A stretch of 51,979 bases of DNA from Segatella copri (GTDB lineage: Bacteria > Bacteroidota > Bacteroidia > Bacteroidales > Bacteroidaceae). Where the stretch lies: positions 1 through 51,979 of the forward strand of contig NZ_JAHOEA010000029.1 in the NCBI RefSeq assembly GCF_019127135.1, written 5' to 3'. Positions 7,806-18,026 of this stretch are shown one piece after another (the first letter of the stretch is position 1; every line of letters starts with the position of its first letter). Below the pieces are notes generated by a model. That model made no database searches. It was not told the origin of the DNA and was given only the letters and a program-made list of their open reading frames with translations. Made by a program: the position numbers and the translations under genes.

Positions 7806-9759
7806 CAACAATCAGTCCACCCTTAGGCTGCATGACCACCTTCAGGTTTCCCTTCTTATCCACCTTTACGGTCTTCATCTGAGAAACAGGCCAGAGTGCC
7901 TTCCTATCCTTGCTGGCTGTTTCATAATAATAGGTAACGCTCTTGCCGGCAAGCATTGGCAGATTCAGGGTGAGCTTCATCACCTGGTCGGTGCCGTTCA
8001 AACCAGCCACATACCATTTATCACCATGACGACGAGCTACAACCGCATATTTTCCAGGATAACCGGCGATGAACTTGGTCTCATCCCAGGTAGTAGGAAC
8101 GCTCTTGAGGAAATCAATCTCGTGCTGAGGAAGTTCAGAGAGATTATTCGGATAGATGGCGATACACTGGATGGCAGCCTGGTTCATGATAGCCGAAGCC
8201 ATCTCGAAAACATCAGTAGTATAACGGCGATGACGACTCTTGTTATCCTTGGAGAGATACTTGTTCATGATGGTACCACCCCAATCCATCGCTCCCACGG
8301 CGTTGCGGCAGAAAGGATGCATGGTCAGTTCGAAAGCCTCCTGCTTGGCATGATAATCAGAGAAGAATACATTCTCAGAAGCCAGGACTGCCTCGCTGGA
8401 AACATAATTAGGATACATGCGCTCCCAACCTCTTGGCAGGGTACAGCCATGGAAGATAACCTGAATGCCGTAATCATTGGCATCGCTGAGGATATCCTCA
8501 TACTGCTGCATGGTGTGCTGCTTGTCGCCACCAAAGAAATCTACCTTGATACCCTTGATGCCGATACTCTTCATCCAAGCCATTTCCTTCTTTCTTGCCA
8601 CGATGTTATCCATGATGCCACGAGGTCCCTGAGGTGCATCGTTTGCCACACCATTAGAGTTATACCAAAGCATCAGACTTACATTCTTGCTCTGCGCATA
8701 CTTGCTCAACTCTGCTATCTTGTCTCTACCAATCTGGGTATCCCAGAGCGCATCAACCAGCACATATTCGTAACCCATGGTAGCAGCCAGGTCGATGAAC
8801 TGCTTTTGGTCATTATAGTTGCAGGAACCATCCTGCCAGATGAGCCAGCTCCAGGCATACTTGCCTGTTCCGTATTTCTGGGAAGCCTCGAATCTTGGCT
8901 CCACCACATCGTATGGAATGGTGGTCTCTACCAATGGCTTCAAATCAGAGCCCACGGTAATAGTGCGCCAAGGAGTTGAACCCGGAAGAATAAAGGTGCC
9001 CGATGTAGGCCCGATGCCATCTGCCTCTTTCTCCATTGGGAAGGCAATCTGATAACCCTTGGCTGCATCGTAATCGCTGATGTGACAACCCGGATAGTTG
9101 CCGTGAGTACCCGTCTCGCTGACCAATACCCAACCATCGGCGCCTACCTTGAAAAGGCATGGGAAAGTATAACCATGACCATAACCCGATTTGGCAGTAA
9201 GAGGCTGATCCACCTTATAATCTTCTTCATAACTTGGTTTGGTACGGGCAAAACCGATAAGCGGATCCGACTGTGGACAAAGGTAAGTGGTGGTTACCTT
9301 TGGAAGATTGAAGGCAGTTTTCTCTTCATTCACGATGATATGCTGAGCCTTCAGTTGATCAAAAGTATAACGGAATGCCACGTCATTGTTGCTTACATTA
9401 AAGGTAACGGTCATCGGCTGTTTCTTGCCATTGATGTATGTTACATGAAGCTGGTTGGCATGATAATCTACATGCGAAAACTTGGCGGTGCGGAGGTCAT
9501 AACTCTTCTCTACCTTCGCCTCTTTCTTGCCCTGATAGGTCAATCCCTGACTGAAATCGCCTACATTAGCCAACAGACCGAGTTGAGATTCGTCCATCAT
9601 CTGTTTGCCTGCATAGCTGATGGAATAATAGAGTTTGCCATCGTGGTCTTCTACCACGACATTCAACTTACCATCAGGAGAGCTGACAGTATTCTTCTCT
9701 GCGTATGCACCGATGCTCGCCATCAATGCCAGCGCTACTGCTAAAACGTTTTTCTTCAT
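7798..9759 (-). CDS. GH97 family glycosidase, probably retaining alpha-galactosidase type
   Basis: This 653-residue protein has a signal peptide (to about residue 20, AYA), an N-terminal beta-sandwich typical of GH97 and a TIM barrel from about 290. GIKVDFFGGD places Asp407 at the position expected for a retaining nucleophile, as in the Bacteroides alpha-galactosidase BtGH97b. Inverting SusB-type enzymes lack this Asp. Glu456 or Glu462 in SSEAVLASE is a candidate acid/base. GH97 enzymes are calcium dependent and mostly periplasmic exo-enzymes. The gene is monocistronic with its own -7 box and converges on the HAD gene. Subgroup assignment rests on one motif. Confidence 0.85.
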   Translation of the reverse strand: MKKNVLAVALALMASIGAYAEKNTVSSPDGKLNVVVEDHDGKLYYSISYAGKQMMDESQLGLLANVGDFSQGLTYQGKKEAKVEKSYDLRTAKFSHVDYHANQLHVTYINGKKQPMTVTFNVSNNDVAFRYTFDQLKAQHIIVNEEKTAFNLPKVTTTYLCPQSDPLIGFARTKPSYEEDYKVDQPLTAKSGYGHGYTFPCLFKVGADGWVLVSETGTHGNYPGCHISDYDAAKGYQIAFPMEKEADGIGPTSGTFILPGSTPWRTITVGSDLKPLVETTIPYDVVEPRFEASQKYGTGKYAWSWLIWQDGSCNYNDQKQFIDLAATMGYEYVLVDALWDTQIGRDKIAELSKYAQSKNVSLMLWYNSNGVANDAPQGPRGIMDNIVARKKEMAWMKSIGIKGIKVDFFGGDKQHTMQQYEDILSDANDYGIQVIFHGCTLPRGWERMYPNYVSSEAVLASENVFFSDYHAKQEAFELTMHPFCRNAVGAMDWGGTIMNKYLSKDNKSRHRRYTTDVFEMASAIMNQAAIQCIAIYPNNLSELPQHEIDFLKSVPTTWDETKFIAGYPGKYAVVARRHGDKWYVAGLNGTDQVMKLTLNLPMLAGKSVTYYYETASKDRKALWPVSQMKTVKVDKKGNLKVVMQPKGGLIVEK

Positions 9760-9817
9760 TTTCAGATAAAAGTAAATAGTTTATTTGTTACTATGTTTTT
9801 ATGCTTAATTACATCGG

Positions 9818-9825
9818 CAAAGTTA
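9818..9825 (-). promoter_or_regulatory. -7 box of the GH97 gene
   Basis: The minus strand reads TAACTTTG, 58 bp upstream of the ATG. No good -33 element is seen. Confidence 0.45.
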
Positions 9826-9953
9826 CAAAAAAGGAGAAGAATAACAGCATCTCTTCGTGATTATTTGTTCACGAATCGTGAAAATGGAACGAAAGCCAAA
9901 GAAAATGTAACACAAAACAAAGTTCATATTGTCCTTCATCAGACCAATATGCC

Positions 9954-10025
9954 GCAAAGATAATGCAAATGAGCGCAATGAAAGCTTGCTTTCAAATTGC
10001 CGAGTGCAGCTTATCTTATGCAAAG
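9954..10025. repeat. Imperfect palindromic intergenic element, about 70 bp
   Basis: Outer arms GCAAAGATAA / TTATCTTATGCAAAG and inner arms built on GAAAGC-TT-GCTTTC, flanked by GCAAT and AAATTGC, make an extended dyad. On the minus strand it carries two -7-like boxes (TATCTTTG and TAACTTTG). It fills the otherwise gene-free 370-bp gap between the GH97 gene and ilvA. It resembles a dispersed repeat, but only one copy is in this window. Confidence 0.5.
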
Positions 10026-10067
10026 TTAAGCAATATTATCGAATAAACAAAAATTAAACCGAATTAT

Positions 10068-10098
10068 TTTGTATTTTCTTCAAATAATAGTAACTTTG
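10068..10098 (+). promoter_or_regulatory. Promoter of ilvA
   Basis: TTTG (10068-10071), a 19-bp spacer and TAACTTTG (10091-10098) match the Bacteroidota consensus exactly. The leader would be about 25 nt. Confidence 0.85.
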
Positions 10099-10129
10099 CA
10101 CGAAATAAACTATACACATATCAGCAGTT

Positions 10130-11329
10130 ATGTTACAACTTGACAATTTCTATAAGGCTCGCTTCGTGCTGAGCAAGGTAATAAGAAAGACTGAGCTGGT
10201 TCACACGCCAAGAATCAACCCAGAGAGTGATGTTTATTTGAAACCAGAGTGCCTGCAGAAGACCGGTTCGTTCAAGATTCGTGGTGCTTACTATAAGATT
10301 TCACAACTCACCGATGAAGAAAAGGCGAAGGGTGTGATAGCCTGTTCTGCGGGCAACCATGCACAGGGTGTAGCGCTGGGAGCTACAGCCATGGGCGTCA
10401 AGAGCCTCATCTGTCTGCCTGAAGGTGCTCCTATCTCCAAGGTAGAAGCAACCAAACGACTGGGTGCTGAAGTCTGTCTGGTACCTGGCGTTTACGATGA
10501 TGCCTACCAGAAGGCGCTGGAACTGAAAGATGAGCATGGCTACACCTTCGTTCACCCTTTCGATGATGAGAATGTCATCGCCGGTCAGGGCACCATCGGA
10601 TTGGAAATCCTCGACCAGCTGCCAGATGTAGAAGCTGTCGTCGTTCCTGTAGGTGGCGGCGGTCTGATTTCGGGTGTAGCTTTCGCCATCAAGTCGCTGA
10701 ATCCTAACGTCAAGGTATATGGCGTTCAGGCAGAAGGAGCAGCAAGTATGGTCCAGAGTCTGCACGACCATAAACAGGAGAAGTTGCCTTCTGTAGCAAC
10801 TGTAGCCGATGGTATTGCCGTAAAGGAACCGGGCAAGATTACCTTTGAAACTTGCTCCAACTATGTAGACGAAATCGTAACCGTGAGCGAGGATGAGATC
10901 TGTGCAGCCATCCTGAAACTCATAGAGAGCGAGAAGATGGTAGCCGAAGGCGCCGGTGCGGCCAGCGTGGCAGCCGTAATGTACAACAAGGTTCCGGTGA
11001 AGGGCAAGAAAACCATCTGCGTGGTAAGCGGCGGTAACATCGACGTAACCATCCTGAACCGCGTCATCACCCGTGGTCTTGCCAAGAGCGGCCGTCTCTG
11101 TACTATCGAGATGGAGCTGGATGACAAACCGGGCGAATTGGTAGAGGTTTGCTCTGTCATCGCCGGATTGGGTGGCAACATTACCGGTGTTCACCACGAC
11201 CGTTCTGCCAACCGCAACAAGGTGAATGCCTGCGTGCTCCGCCTGACGATGGAGACTCGCGACGAGGAACACGTAAAAGAAATCAAGGAGGCTTTGGAAT
11301 CAAAGGGATTCCATCTCTGGATAGTATAA
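10130..11329 (+). CDS. ilvA: Threonine ammonia-lyase (threonine dehydratase) with ACT domain
   Basis: This 399-residue cytosolic PLP enzyme deaminates threonine to 2-oxobutanoate, the entry to isoleucine synthesis. The PLP lysine is Lys49 in GSFKIRGAYYKI. The phosphate-binding glycine loop is VGGGGLISG. A single C-terminal ACT domain (about 325-399, DDKPGELVEVCSVIAGLGGNITGVHH) suggests amino-acid feedback. One ACT domain and about 400 residues match the shorter biosynthetic or catabolic forms, not the 514-residue E. coli IlvA with its two regulatory domains. The reaction makes reactive enamines that RidA removes, and a ridA gene lies at 27.1 kb. The gene is monocistronic with a consensus promoter. 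Confidence 0.93.
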   Translation: MLQLDNFYKARFVLSKVIRKTELVHTPRINPESDVYLKPECLQKTGSFKIRGAYYKISQLTDEEKAKGVIACSAGNHAQGVALGATAMGVKSLICLPEGAPISKVEATKRLGAEVCLVPGVYDDAYQKALELKDEHGYTFVHPFDDENVIAGQGTIGLEILDQLPDVEAVVVPVGGGGLISGVAFAIKSLNPNVKVYGVQAEGAASMVQSLHDHKQEKLPSVATVADGIAVKEPGKITFETCSNYVDEIVTVSEDEICAAILKLIESEKMVAEGAGAASVAAVMYNKVPVKGKKTICVVSGGNIDVTILNRVITRGLAKSGRLCTIEMELDDKPGELVEVCSVIAGLGGNITGVHHDRSANRNKVNACVLRLTMETRDEEHVKEIKEALESKGFHLWIV

Positions 11330-11362
11330 CCGTGCAGAGACTTACAAAAATCCATAAAATAT

Positions 11363-11404
11363 AAAAAGAGGGTGCGCCGTCAGTTGATAGCGCATCCTCT
11401 TTTT
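11363..11404 (+). terminator. Rho-independent terminator after ilvA (bidirectional)
   Basis: Arms AAAAAGAGGGTGCGC and GCGCATCCTCTTTTT (one G-T pair) with a 12-nt loop end in a T-run. The mirror-image A-run lets it also serve the converging GH3 operon. Confidence 0.85.
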
Positions 11405-11468
11405 ATATATCATTAAAAGCTTTATTACCATCAAGCTCTTTTGTTATTGAGCTTTATCTTTAATAGAG

Positions 11469-13814
11469 CTACTTTACTTCCTTGAGCAAGCAAGGGCGAA
11501 CCTTCTCGGTTACACCAGCTTCCTCAGTAATTACGGTAGTGAGAGGCTTGCGATCGGCAGCATTCTTTGCCACCATCACCTTGTAATCACCAGCCTCAAC
11601 CTGCCACTGACTATCAACCTCATTGAAAGAAGCCAGGTTCTTGTATGGGATGTCGATAGTAACTGTCTCCGACTCACCAGGCTGCAAATTCTTAGTCTTG
11701 GCGAAACCACGAAGTTCCCTGGTTGGTTTATCCATATCCTTGCCAGGAGCTGCCACATATACCTGAACAACTTCCTTACCAGCTACCTTACCAGCATTCT
11801 TCACAGTCACCAGGACCTTGATATTGCCCTGTGCATCCTTCGTTACCACAGGTTTGCCATACTTAAAGGTAGTATAGCTCATACCATAACCAAAAGGAAA
11901 AGATACAGGCACATTCTTAGTCTGGTAATAACGATAACCTACATAAACACCATCATTATACTCGGTGTAATCCACATTCTTCACGTTACCCTTGCTACCG
12001 ATGCCCTTGCCCATAAACATACCAAGCACATCATCAACCTTGACAGTCTCAGGGTTAGGGAAATCAGCCTTAGAAGGAACATCGTTATAACTTACAGGCC
12101 ATGTCATAGGAAGACGACCAGAAGGATTCTCCTTACCCGCCAAGATGTCAGCAACACAGTTACCACCCTCCTGACCAGGCAACCAAGACAACAATACAGC
12201 ATCAGGACCACCAATCCAACTCTTGGTCTCAATAACGCCGCATACATTCAAGATGACAACCACCTTCTTACCGGCCTTATGGAAAGCGTTGCAAACGCCA
12301 GAAATCATATCCTTCTCCTCCTTGGTGAGATTGAAGCTATCAGAAACCTTTCGATCCAAGAACTCACCAGACGACTTACCAATAGTGATGATTGCCATAT
12401 CGTTGTTTTTGACGGCAGCAGACATATTCAATTCAGCAAGGCTCATCTCAGGGATGAAGTGACCAGGCAAGAAAGCCTCCAAAGGATTCTTTGGCTTTGG
12501 CAAGTTCGCCTTTGCCTTTGGAGCATACTCTATGTATGACTTATGGATATCGCCATCCACCTGATAGCCAGCATTCTTCAAACCATCCAACAAACTTACC
12601 ACATAAGCATGGTTAACATTGCCAGAACCAGTACCACCAGCTATGAAATCATAAGAAGTATTGCCGAAGAGAGCTATGTTCTTAATCTTCTGAACGAGTG
12701 GCAATACATTCTTGTTATTCTTCAATAACACCATTCCCTCGGTAGCGGCATTGCGAGCCACCAAAGCATGTCCCTTCAAATCAGGGTTGTTGTCGGCAAC
12801 ATACTGCTTGAAACGAGGAGTCTGCATGATATACTCCAAGATATGGCGTACATTGCGGTCGAGGATTTCCATCGACAGGCGACCATTGAGCACAGCCTTG
12901 CGAATCTCCTTCACCTGGTCTGCCTTACCTGGCATCAACAGGTCGTTACCCGCTTCCATCTGGGCAGCTGCGCTAATACCACCAAACCAGTCGGTCATCA
13001 CCATACCCTTGAATCCCCACTCATGGCGAAGAATCTCTGTTATCAAGTCACAACGCTCACTAGACATCGTACCATTGATGAGATTGTAAGAAGTCATCAC
13101 TGTCCAAGGCTGAGCCTCCTTGATAACGATTTCGAAAGGTTTCAAGTAAATCTCACGGAAAGTACGTGGATTACCGATAACATTGTTACGAGTACGATTG
13201 GTCTCCTGGTTGTTCAGTGCGAAGTGCTTCAACGAAGTACCGACATCGTTGCTCTCGATACCATTCACCATAGCAGCACAAATGGTACCAGCCAACAATG
13301 GGTCTTCTGAATAATACTCAAAGTTACGACCACAAAGAGGATTACGCATAATATTGGTAGCAGGTGCCAACAAGACATCTACGCCATAATGCTTCACCTC
13401 GTCTCCCATAGAGGTACCTACAGAATACACCAAGTCTTTGTTCCAGGTAGAGCTCATCACTGTAGCCACAGGGAAGTGGGTACAGTAGAATGTCTTGTCG
13501 GTATTCTTGCGCTTAGGGTCGATGCGAAGACCAGCAGGACCATCGGCTACAACCGTAGCAGGAATGCCCAGACGCTCAATACCATTCACCTGACCTGCGG
13601 CACCCTGTACCAACTGACCTTGGTTACCAATGGTAGCCTCCATCTGGCTCTCATACTTACCCGAAGAACCTACCACCAACTGAATCTTCTCATCAAGAGT
13701 CATCGCATTGATGACATCCTGAATAGGAGACACACCCAACTTTGGGTTCTGTGCTTGCACTACGAAAGTCGCAGAAAAAAGCACACATGAAGAAACTAAT
13801 AATTGTTTTATCAT
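11469..13814 (-). CDS. GH3 family beta-glycosidase
   Basis: This 781-residue protein has a signal peptide (to about residue 21, VQA), the GH3 N-terminal TIM barrel, the alpha/beta sandwich and a C-terminal Fn3-like domain (about 660-770). The nucleophile is Asp275 in VMTDWFGG, and KHFALNNQE (196-204) is the conserved sugar-binding segment. GH3 enzymes are retaining exo-beta-glucosidases, beta-xylosidases and relatives, and specificity is not readable here. It is the last gene of the susCD operon, 61 bp after the first esterase stop. It is expected to finish degradation of imported oligosaccharides in the periplasm. Confidence 0.9.
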   Translation of the reverse strand: MIKQLLVSSCVLFSATFVVQAQNPKLGVSPIQDVINAMTLDEKIQLVVGSSGKYESQMEATIGNQGQLVQGAAGQVNGIERLGIPATVVADGPAGLRIDPKRKNTDKTFYCTHFPVATVMSSTWNKDLVYSVGTSMGDEVKHYGVDVLLAPATNIMRNPLCGRNFEYYSEDPLLAGTICAAMVNGIESNDVGTSLKHFALNNQETNRTRNNVIGNPRTFREIYLKPFEIVIKEAQPWTVMTSYNLINGTMSSERCDLITEILRHEWGFKGMVMTDWFGGISAAAQMEAGNDLLMPGKADQVKEIRKAVLNGRLSMEILDRNVRHILEYIMQTPRFKQYVADNNPDLKGHALVARNAATEGMVLLKNNKNVLPLVQKIKNIALFGNTSYDFIAGGTGSGNVNHAYVVSLLDGLKNAGYQVDGDIHKSYIEYAPKAKANLPKPKNPLEAFLPGHFIPEMSLAELNMSAAVKNNDMAIITIGKSSGEFLDRKVSDSFNLTKEEKDMISGVCNAFHKAGKKVVVILNVCGVIETKSWIGGPDAVLLSWLPGQEGGNCVADILAGKENPSGRLPMTWPVSYNDVPSKADFPNPETVKVDDVLGMFMGKGIGSKGNVKNVDYTEYNDGVYVGYRYYQTKNVPVSFPFGYGMSYTTFKYGKPVVTKDAQGNIKVLVTVKNAGKVAGKEVVQVYVAAPGKDMDKPTRELRGFAKTKNLQPGESETVTIDIPYKNLASFNEVDSQWQVEAGDYKVMVAKNAADRKPLTTVITEEAGVTEKVRPCLLKEVK

Positions 13815-13875
13815 TGTCTATATCTTATTTTTTTAATAATCTTTTACAAAACTCTTACTTGAAAAACTTATGTTA

Positions 13876-15102
13876 TCATTTGAAAATCTTCTGTGCGAAC
13901 TCTGTAAGATACACACGCCAATTACGCCAGATGTGTCCACCCTCCGTCTCCAAATAGGTATATTTATACCCCTTCTCATCGAAATAGCGACGCAAGCCGG
14001 CTGTACTCTTATACAAGAAGTCGGTCTTTCCCATACCTATCCAATACAATTTTGGCTTGTTCTTAAACAAGGTTGCCAACTGCTGCTTCGCCTCCTCGTC
14101 CTCTTGCAGCATCTTATAGAAATCGCTGCGAAAATCGCCAGTCTTTCCCACATGCAAACCAGCGGAGAATAGACCAACGTAATCAAACTTATTAGGGAAA
14201 CGGCGAGAGATGTCAAAGGAGTGTCCACCACCCATTGACAAACCGCAGATGGCACGATGCGCCTTATCCTTGCCCACCTTGTAATGGCTCTCCACATAGT
14301 TCATCACATCAGGGAAGCTCTCATCCATCGTAGCCACCGCCTTGGCACCTTGGTAACCATAGAAAGAAGGCACATACATACCTGCCGACCATTCGCCAGG
14401 AGCAGCCTGACAGTTAGGGTTGCCATTGGTCATCACCACGACCATAGGCTTAGCCTTACCAGTGGCAATCAAATTATCAAGAATATGCTGTGCACGACCT
14501 AAAGTAGTCCAAGCATCCTCATCGCCACCTGCGCCATGAAGCAAGTAGAGCACTGGGTAATCCTTTCCCTTGTCGTAACCTGCTGGGGTATAGACGGTCA
14601 TACGACGCTGCATCTTGAGCGTAGGACTGTCATACCAAACCTTCTGCACATTGCCATGAGGCACCTCATTGACGGTGTAGAGGTCACCACAGTCGCCTTT
14701 CTTGTCTGACAAGATAAAAATATTGGTTTCCGAAGTGATGTCACGAGTGATATAGACGCTTCCAGGATCCACAATCTTCACACCATCCAAGATGAGATTA
14801 TAAGAATAAAGCTCAGGAGAAAGATTAGTGCTGGTAAAGCTCCATACTCCTTTGTCATCCTTCACCAAGTCTGCCACTCCCGGTGCATCATACTTTCCCA
14901 CAGGGGTATCAATCTGCTTGGTAGGCAAGAAGTCGCCCGTAATCTGCACTTTCTGTGCATTGGGAGCCTTGAGACGGAAGGTTACTGTATGGTTGGCGTT
15001 TAACTCTGGAGAAACCACAGGTACGTTGTCGAACAAAGCTTGTTGTGCAAAGCTGCTCATGCTCAAGAGCAAGGCTGTTGCCAAAAATGTTATCTTTTTC
15101 AT
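13876..15102 (-). CDS. CE1-type esterase with N-terminal CBM48-like domain (copy 1)
   Basis: This 408-residue protein has a signal peptide (to about residue 19), an Ig-like/CBM48-type domain (about 30-130, [20 protein letters not shown]) and an alpha/beta-hydrolase domain of the esterase D / feruloyl-esterase type. Ser289 (CGLSMGGG), Asp361 (GKTDFLY) and His390 (GGHIWRNW) form the predicted catalytic triad. It probably removes feruloyl or acetyl esters from plant-glycan oligosaccharides in the periplasm. It is a clear paralogue of the next gene upstream, with the same architecture and the same ending (EFAQKIFK), so the pair arose by tandem duplication. The gap to that gene is 17 bp. Confidence 0.87.
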   Translation of the reverse strand: MKKITFLATALLLSMSSFAQQALFDNVPVVSPELNANHTVTFRLKAPNAQKVQITGDFLPTKQIDTPVGKYDAPGVADLVKDDKGVWSFTSTNLSPELYSYNLILDGVKIVDPGSVYITRDITSETNIFILSDKKGDCGDLYTVNEVPHGNVQKVWYDSPTLKMQRRMTVYTPAGYDKGKDYPVLYLLHGAGGDEDAWTTLGRAQHILDNLIATGKAKPMVVVMTNGNPNCQAAPGEWSAGMYVPSFYGYQGAKAVATMDESFPDVMNYVESHYKVGKDKAHRAICGLSMGGGHSFDISRRFPNKFDYVGLFSAGLHVGKTGDFRSDFYKMLQEDEEAKQQLATLFKNKPKLYWIGMGKTDFLYKSTAGLRRYFDEKGYKYTYLETEGGHIWRNWRVYLTEFAQKIFK

Positions 15103-15119
15103 TGTGATGTTGTTTGAAG

Positions 15120-16334
<1,215 letters not shown>

Positions 16335-16357
16335 TTAATGTTTTTAATTTCACTTTA

Positions 16358-17992
16358 TTATTGCCACACCTCACCCAACTTTTTCATAATTTTAGGCGTG
16401 CATGCAGCCCAGAAGGGCCAGTCGTGTGTACCAGCGCGAGTGATGTATTCGTTAGGCACCTTATTGGCATCAAGGGCCTGTTTGAAATTGCCAGCCGACT
16501 GAAAGAGAAAATCTTCAGTACCTATCTCGATAGTGATGCCCGGCAGTTTCGATACATCGGCCTTGCTCAACAGATCATATAGGTTAGGAGCGCCATCAAT
16601 GTAGGTGGCGGGGCTGCAAGCATATACATACGAGAACATTTCGGGATGCAGCAAACCATAATAAAGCGATCCAAAGCCACCCATCGACAAACCACCAATG
16701 GCACGCGAGGCACGGTCTTTCTTTACAGCATAGAGGTTCTCAACCGTGGGCAAGAACTCAGTGAAGAAGTAGGTCATATATTTTATGTCATTGCCATTAT
16801 AGTTGTCGCAATAAAAATTATCGCCACCACAGTCGGGGCAAATCACAATCATCTCAGGAGCTGTGCCATCGCTGGCCGCAGTCGAGGCATTAACGTTTAT
16901 CTTTCCACCATTCAGCCAATCGTTATTGCTACCATTAGCGCCATGCAGCATATACAGCACTGGATATTCTTTGCTTTTATCATAGCCTTTGGGCAAATAC
17001 ACCGAATATTTCATAGTGCGACCCAGCACCGTGCTCTTAATGGTTTGGTCGCGCAGCTCGGTGCCCGTAGCCTGCATTAACGAAGCAAACTTAACTGAGA
17101 AGCTGCCCGTGGTGCTGGTGGTTTTTCCATCGGCAGTAGTGGTACCCAGGTTCTTAGCCACAAGGTTGAACAGAGCGGCACCCTCACTGCTCATGGCAGT
17201 AGAGACCTCTATCTGTCCTGAGGTGATATATTGCTTCACGCCACTGGCATCTACATAATAGCTACCGCCAGCCATGTTATAGTCGGGCACCACCCAACCG
17301 TTGTCGCACAGCCAAGCATCATGGGCATTGCCTTGCACAGTATAGGTACCAACTATACCTGTAGCCGTATTGCCCGAAGCATTAATAAGATCGAGGTAAA
17401 GGGTGGTAGCCCCCTCGGGCGATGTTACGCTAACCGAATATTTTGTTACACCAGGGAACACGGTGGTCTGACCCGTAGCCCAATCGTACGATGTAACTTG
17501 CTGCTCGTCTATCATCATCATATAGCCCGATGCCTCTGGGTCATCCTGTCCCACAACGAAGGCAAGCTCTCCTACATAATTCAACTTCACTCGCTGACCG
17601 GCGGCATTGGTAAACAAACCGTTCAAGTAATACTTGCCCTCGATAAGAGATACGTCGATGTCACCACTCTTCATTGCCTCACCATTCACCTTGACCACAC
17701 AAGTTTTGTTAGCCACGGTCTCAGCTACGGTATAAGAGGCAGCGGGAAGAATCCACTCGGTACTACCAAAACTAACCTGAATGATGGTTCCCTTTACATC
17801 TTTTATATCTACATTGAGTGCCTTCACGCCTTTCTTTAACTTAGTGGTAGGCTGCACGGTAGCCTCTTGCGATGTATAATTCTGCATATCTGCATATACT
17901 CCCTGCATACCATCAAGAGCATCGTTATCGCAGGCTGTGAAACACAGCCCTGCAATAAACAGACTTAATATTGAACCTATATATTTTTTCAT
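16358..17992 (-). CDS. Surface lipoprotein: beta-sandwich modules fused to a CE1-type esterase
   Basis: This 544-residue protein has a lipoprotein signal with Cys21 followed by acidic residues (CDNDALD), the pattern of Bacteroidota surface-export signals. Residues about 40-300 form two beta-rich modules that I do not recognise. They sit where PULs usually encode a surface glycan-binding protein just after susD. Residues about 310-544 are an esterase domain with predicted triad Ser436 (GGLSMGGF), Asp494 (GTEDFLF) and His523 (GTHDWPF). It probably removes ester groups at the cell surface before import, whereas the two smaller esterases work in the periplasm. It lies 34 bp downstream of susD. 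Confidence 0.82.
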   Translation of the reverse strand: MKKYIGSILSLFIAGLCFTACDNDALDGMQGVYADMQNYTSQEATVQPTTKLKKGVKALNVDIKDVKGTIIQVSFGSTEWILPAASYTVAETVANKTCVVKVNGEAMKSGDIDVSLIEGKYYLNGLFTNAAGQRVKLNYVGELAFVVGQDDPEASGYMMMIDEQQVTSYDWATGQTTVFPGVTKYSVSVTSPEGATTLYLDLINASGNTATGIVGTYTVQGNAHDAWLCDNGWVVPDYNMAGGSYYVDASGVKQYITSGQIEVSTAMSSEGAALFNLVAKNLGTTTADGKTTSTTGSFSVKFASLMQATGTELRDQTIKSTVLGRTMKYSVYLPKGYDKSKEYPVLYMLHGANGSNNDWLNGGKINVNASTAASDGTAPEMIVICPDCGGDNFYCDNYNGNDIKYMTYFFTEFLPTVENLYAVKKDRASRAIGGLSMGGFGSLYYGLLHPEMFSYVYACSPATYIDGAPNLYDLLSKADVSKLPGITIEIGTEDFLFQSAGNFKQALDANKVPNEYITRAGTHDWPFWAACTPKIMKKLGEVWQ

Positions 17993-18026
17993 ATCAATAT
18001 CATTTAAATATCAGTTAATTAGAAGA

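Noticed and set aside
9823..10023. 66-codon minus-strand ORF between GH97 and ilvA
   Set aside because: It lies over the palindromic element and promoter boxes, with no conserved look and no ribosome-binding site.
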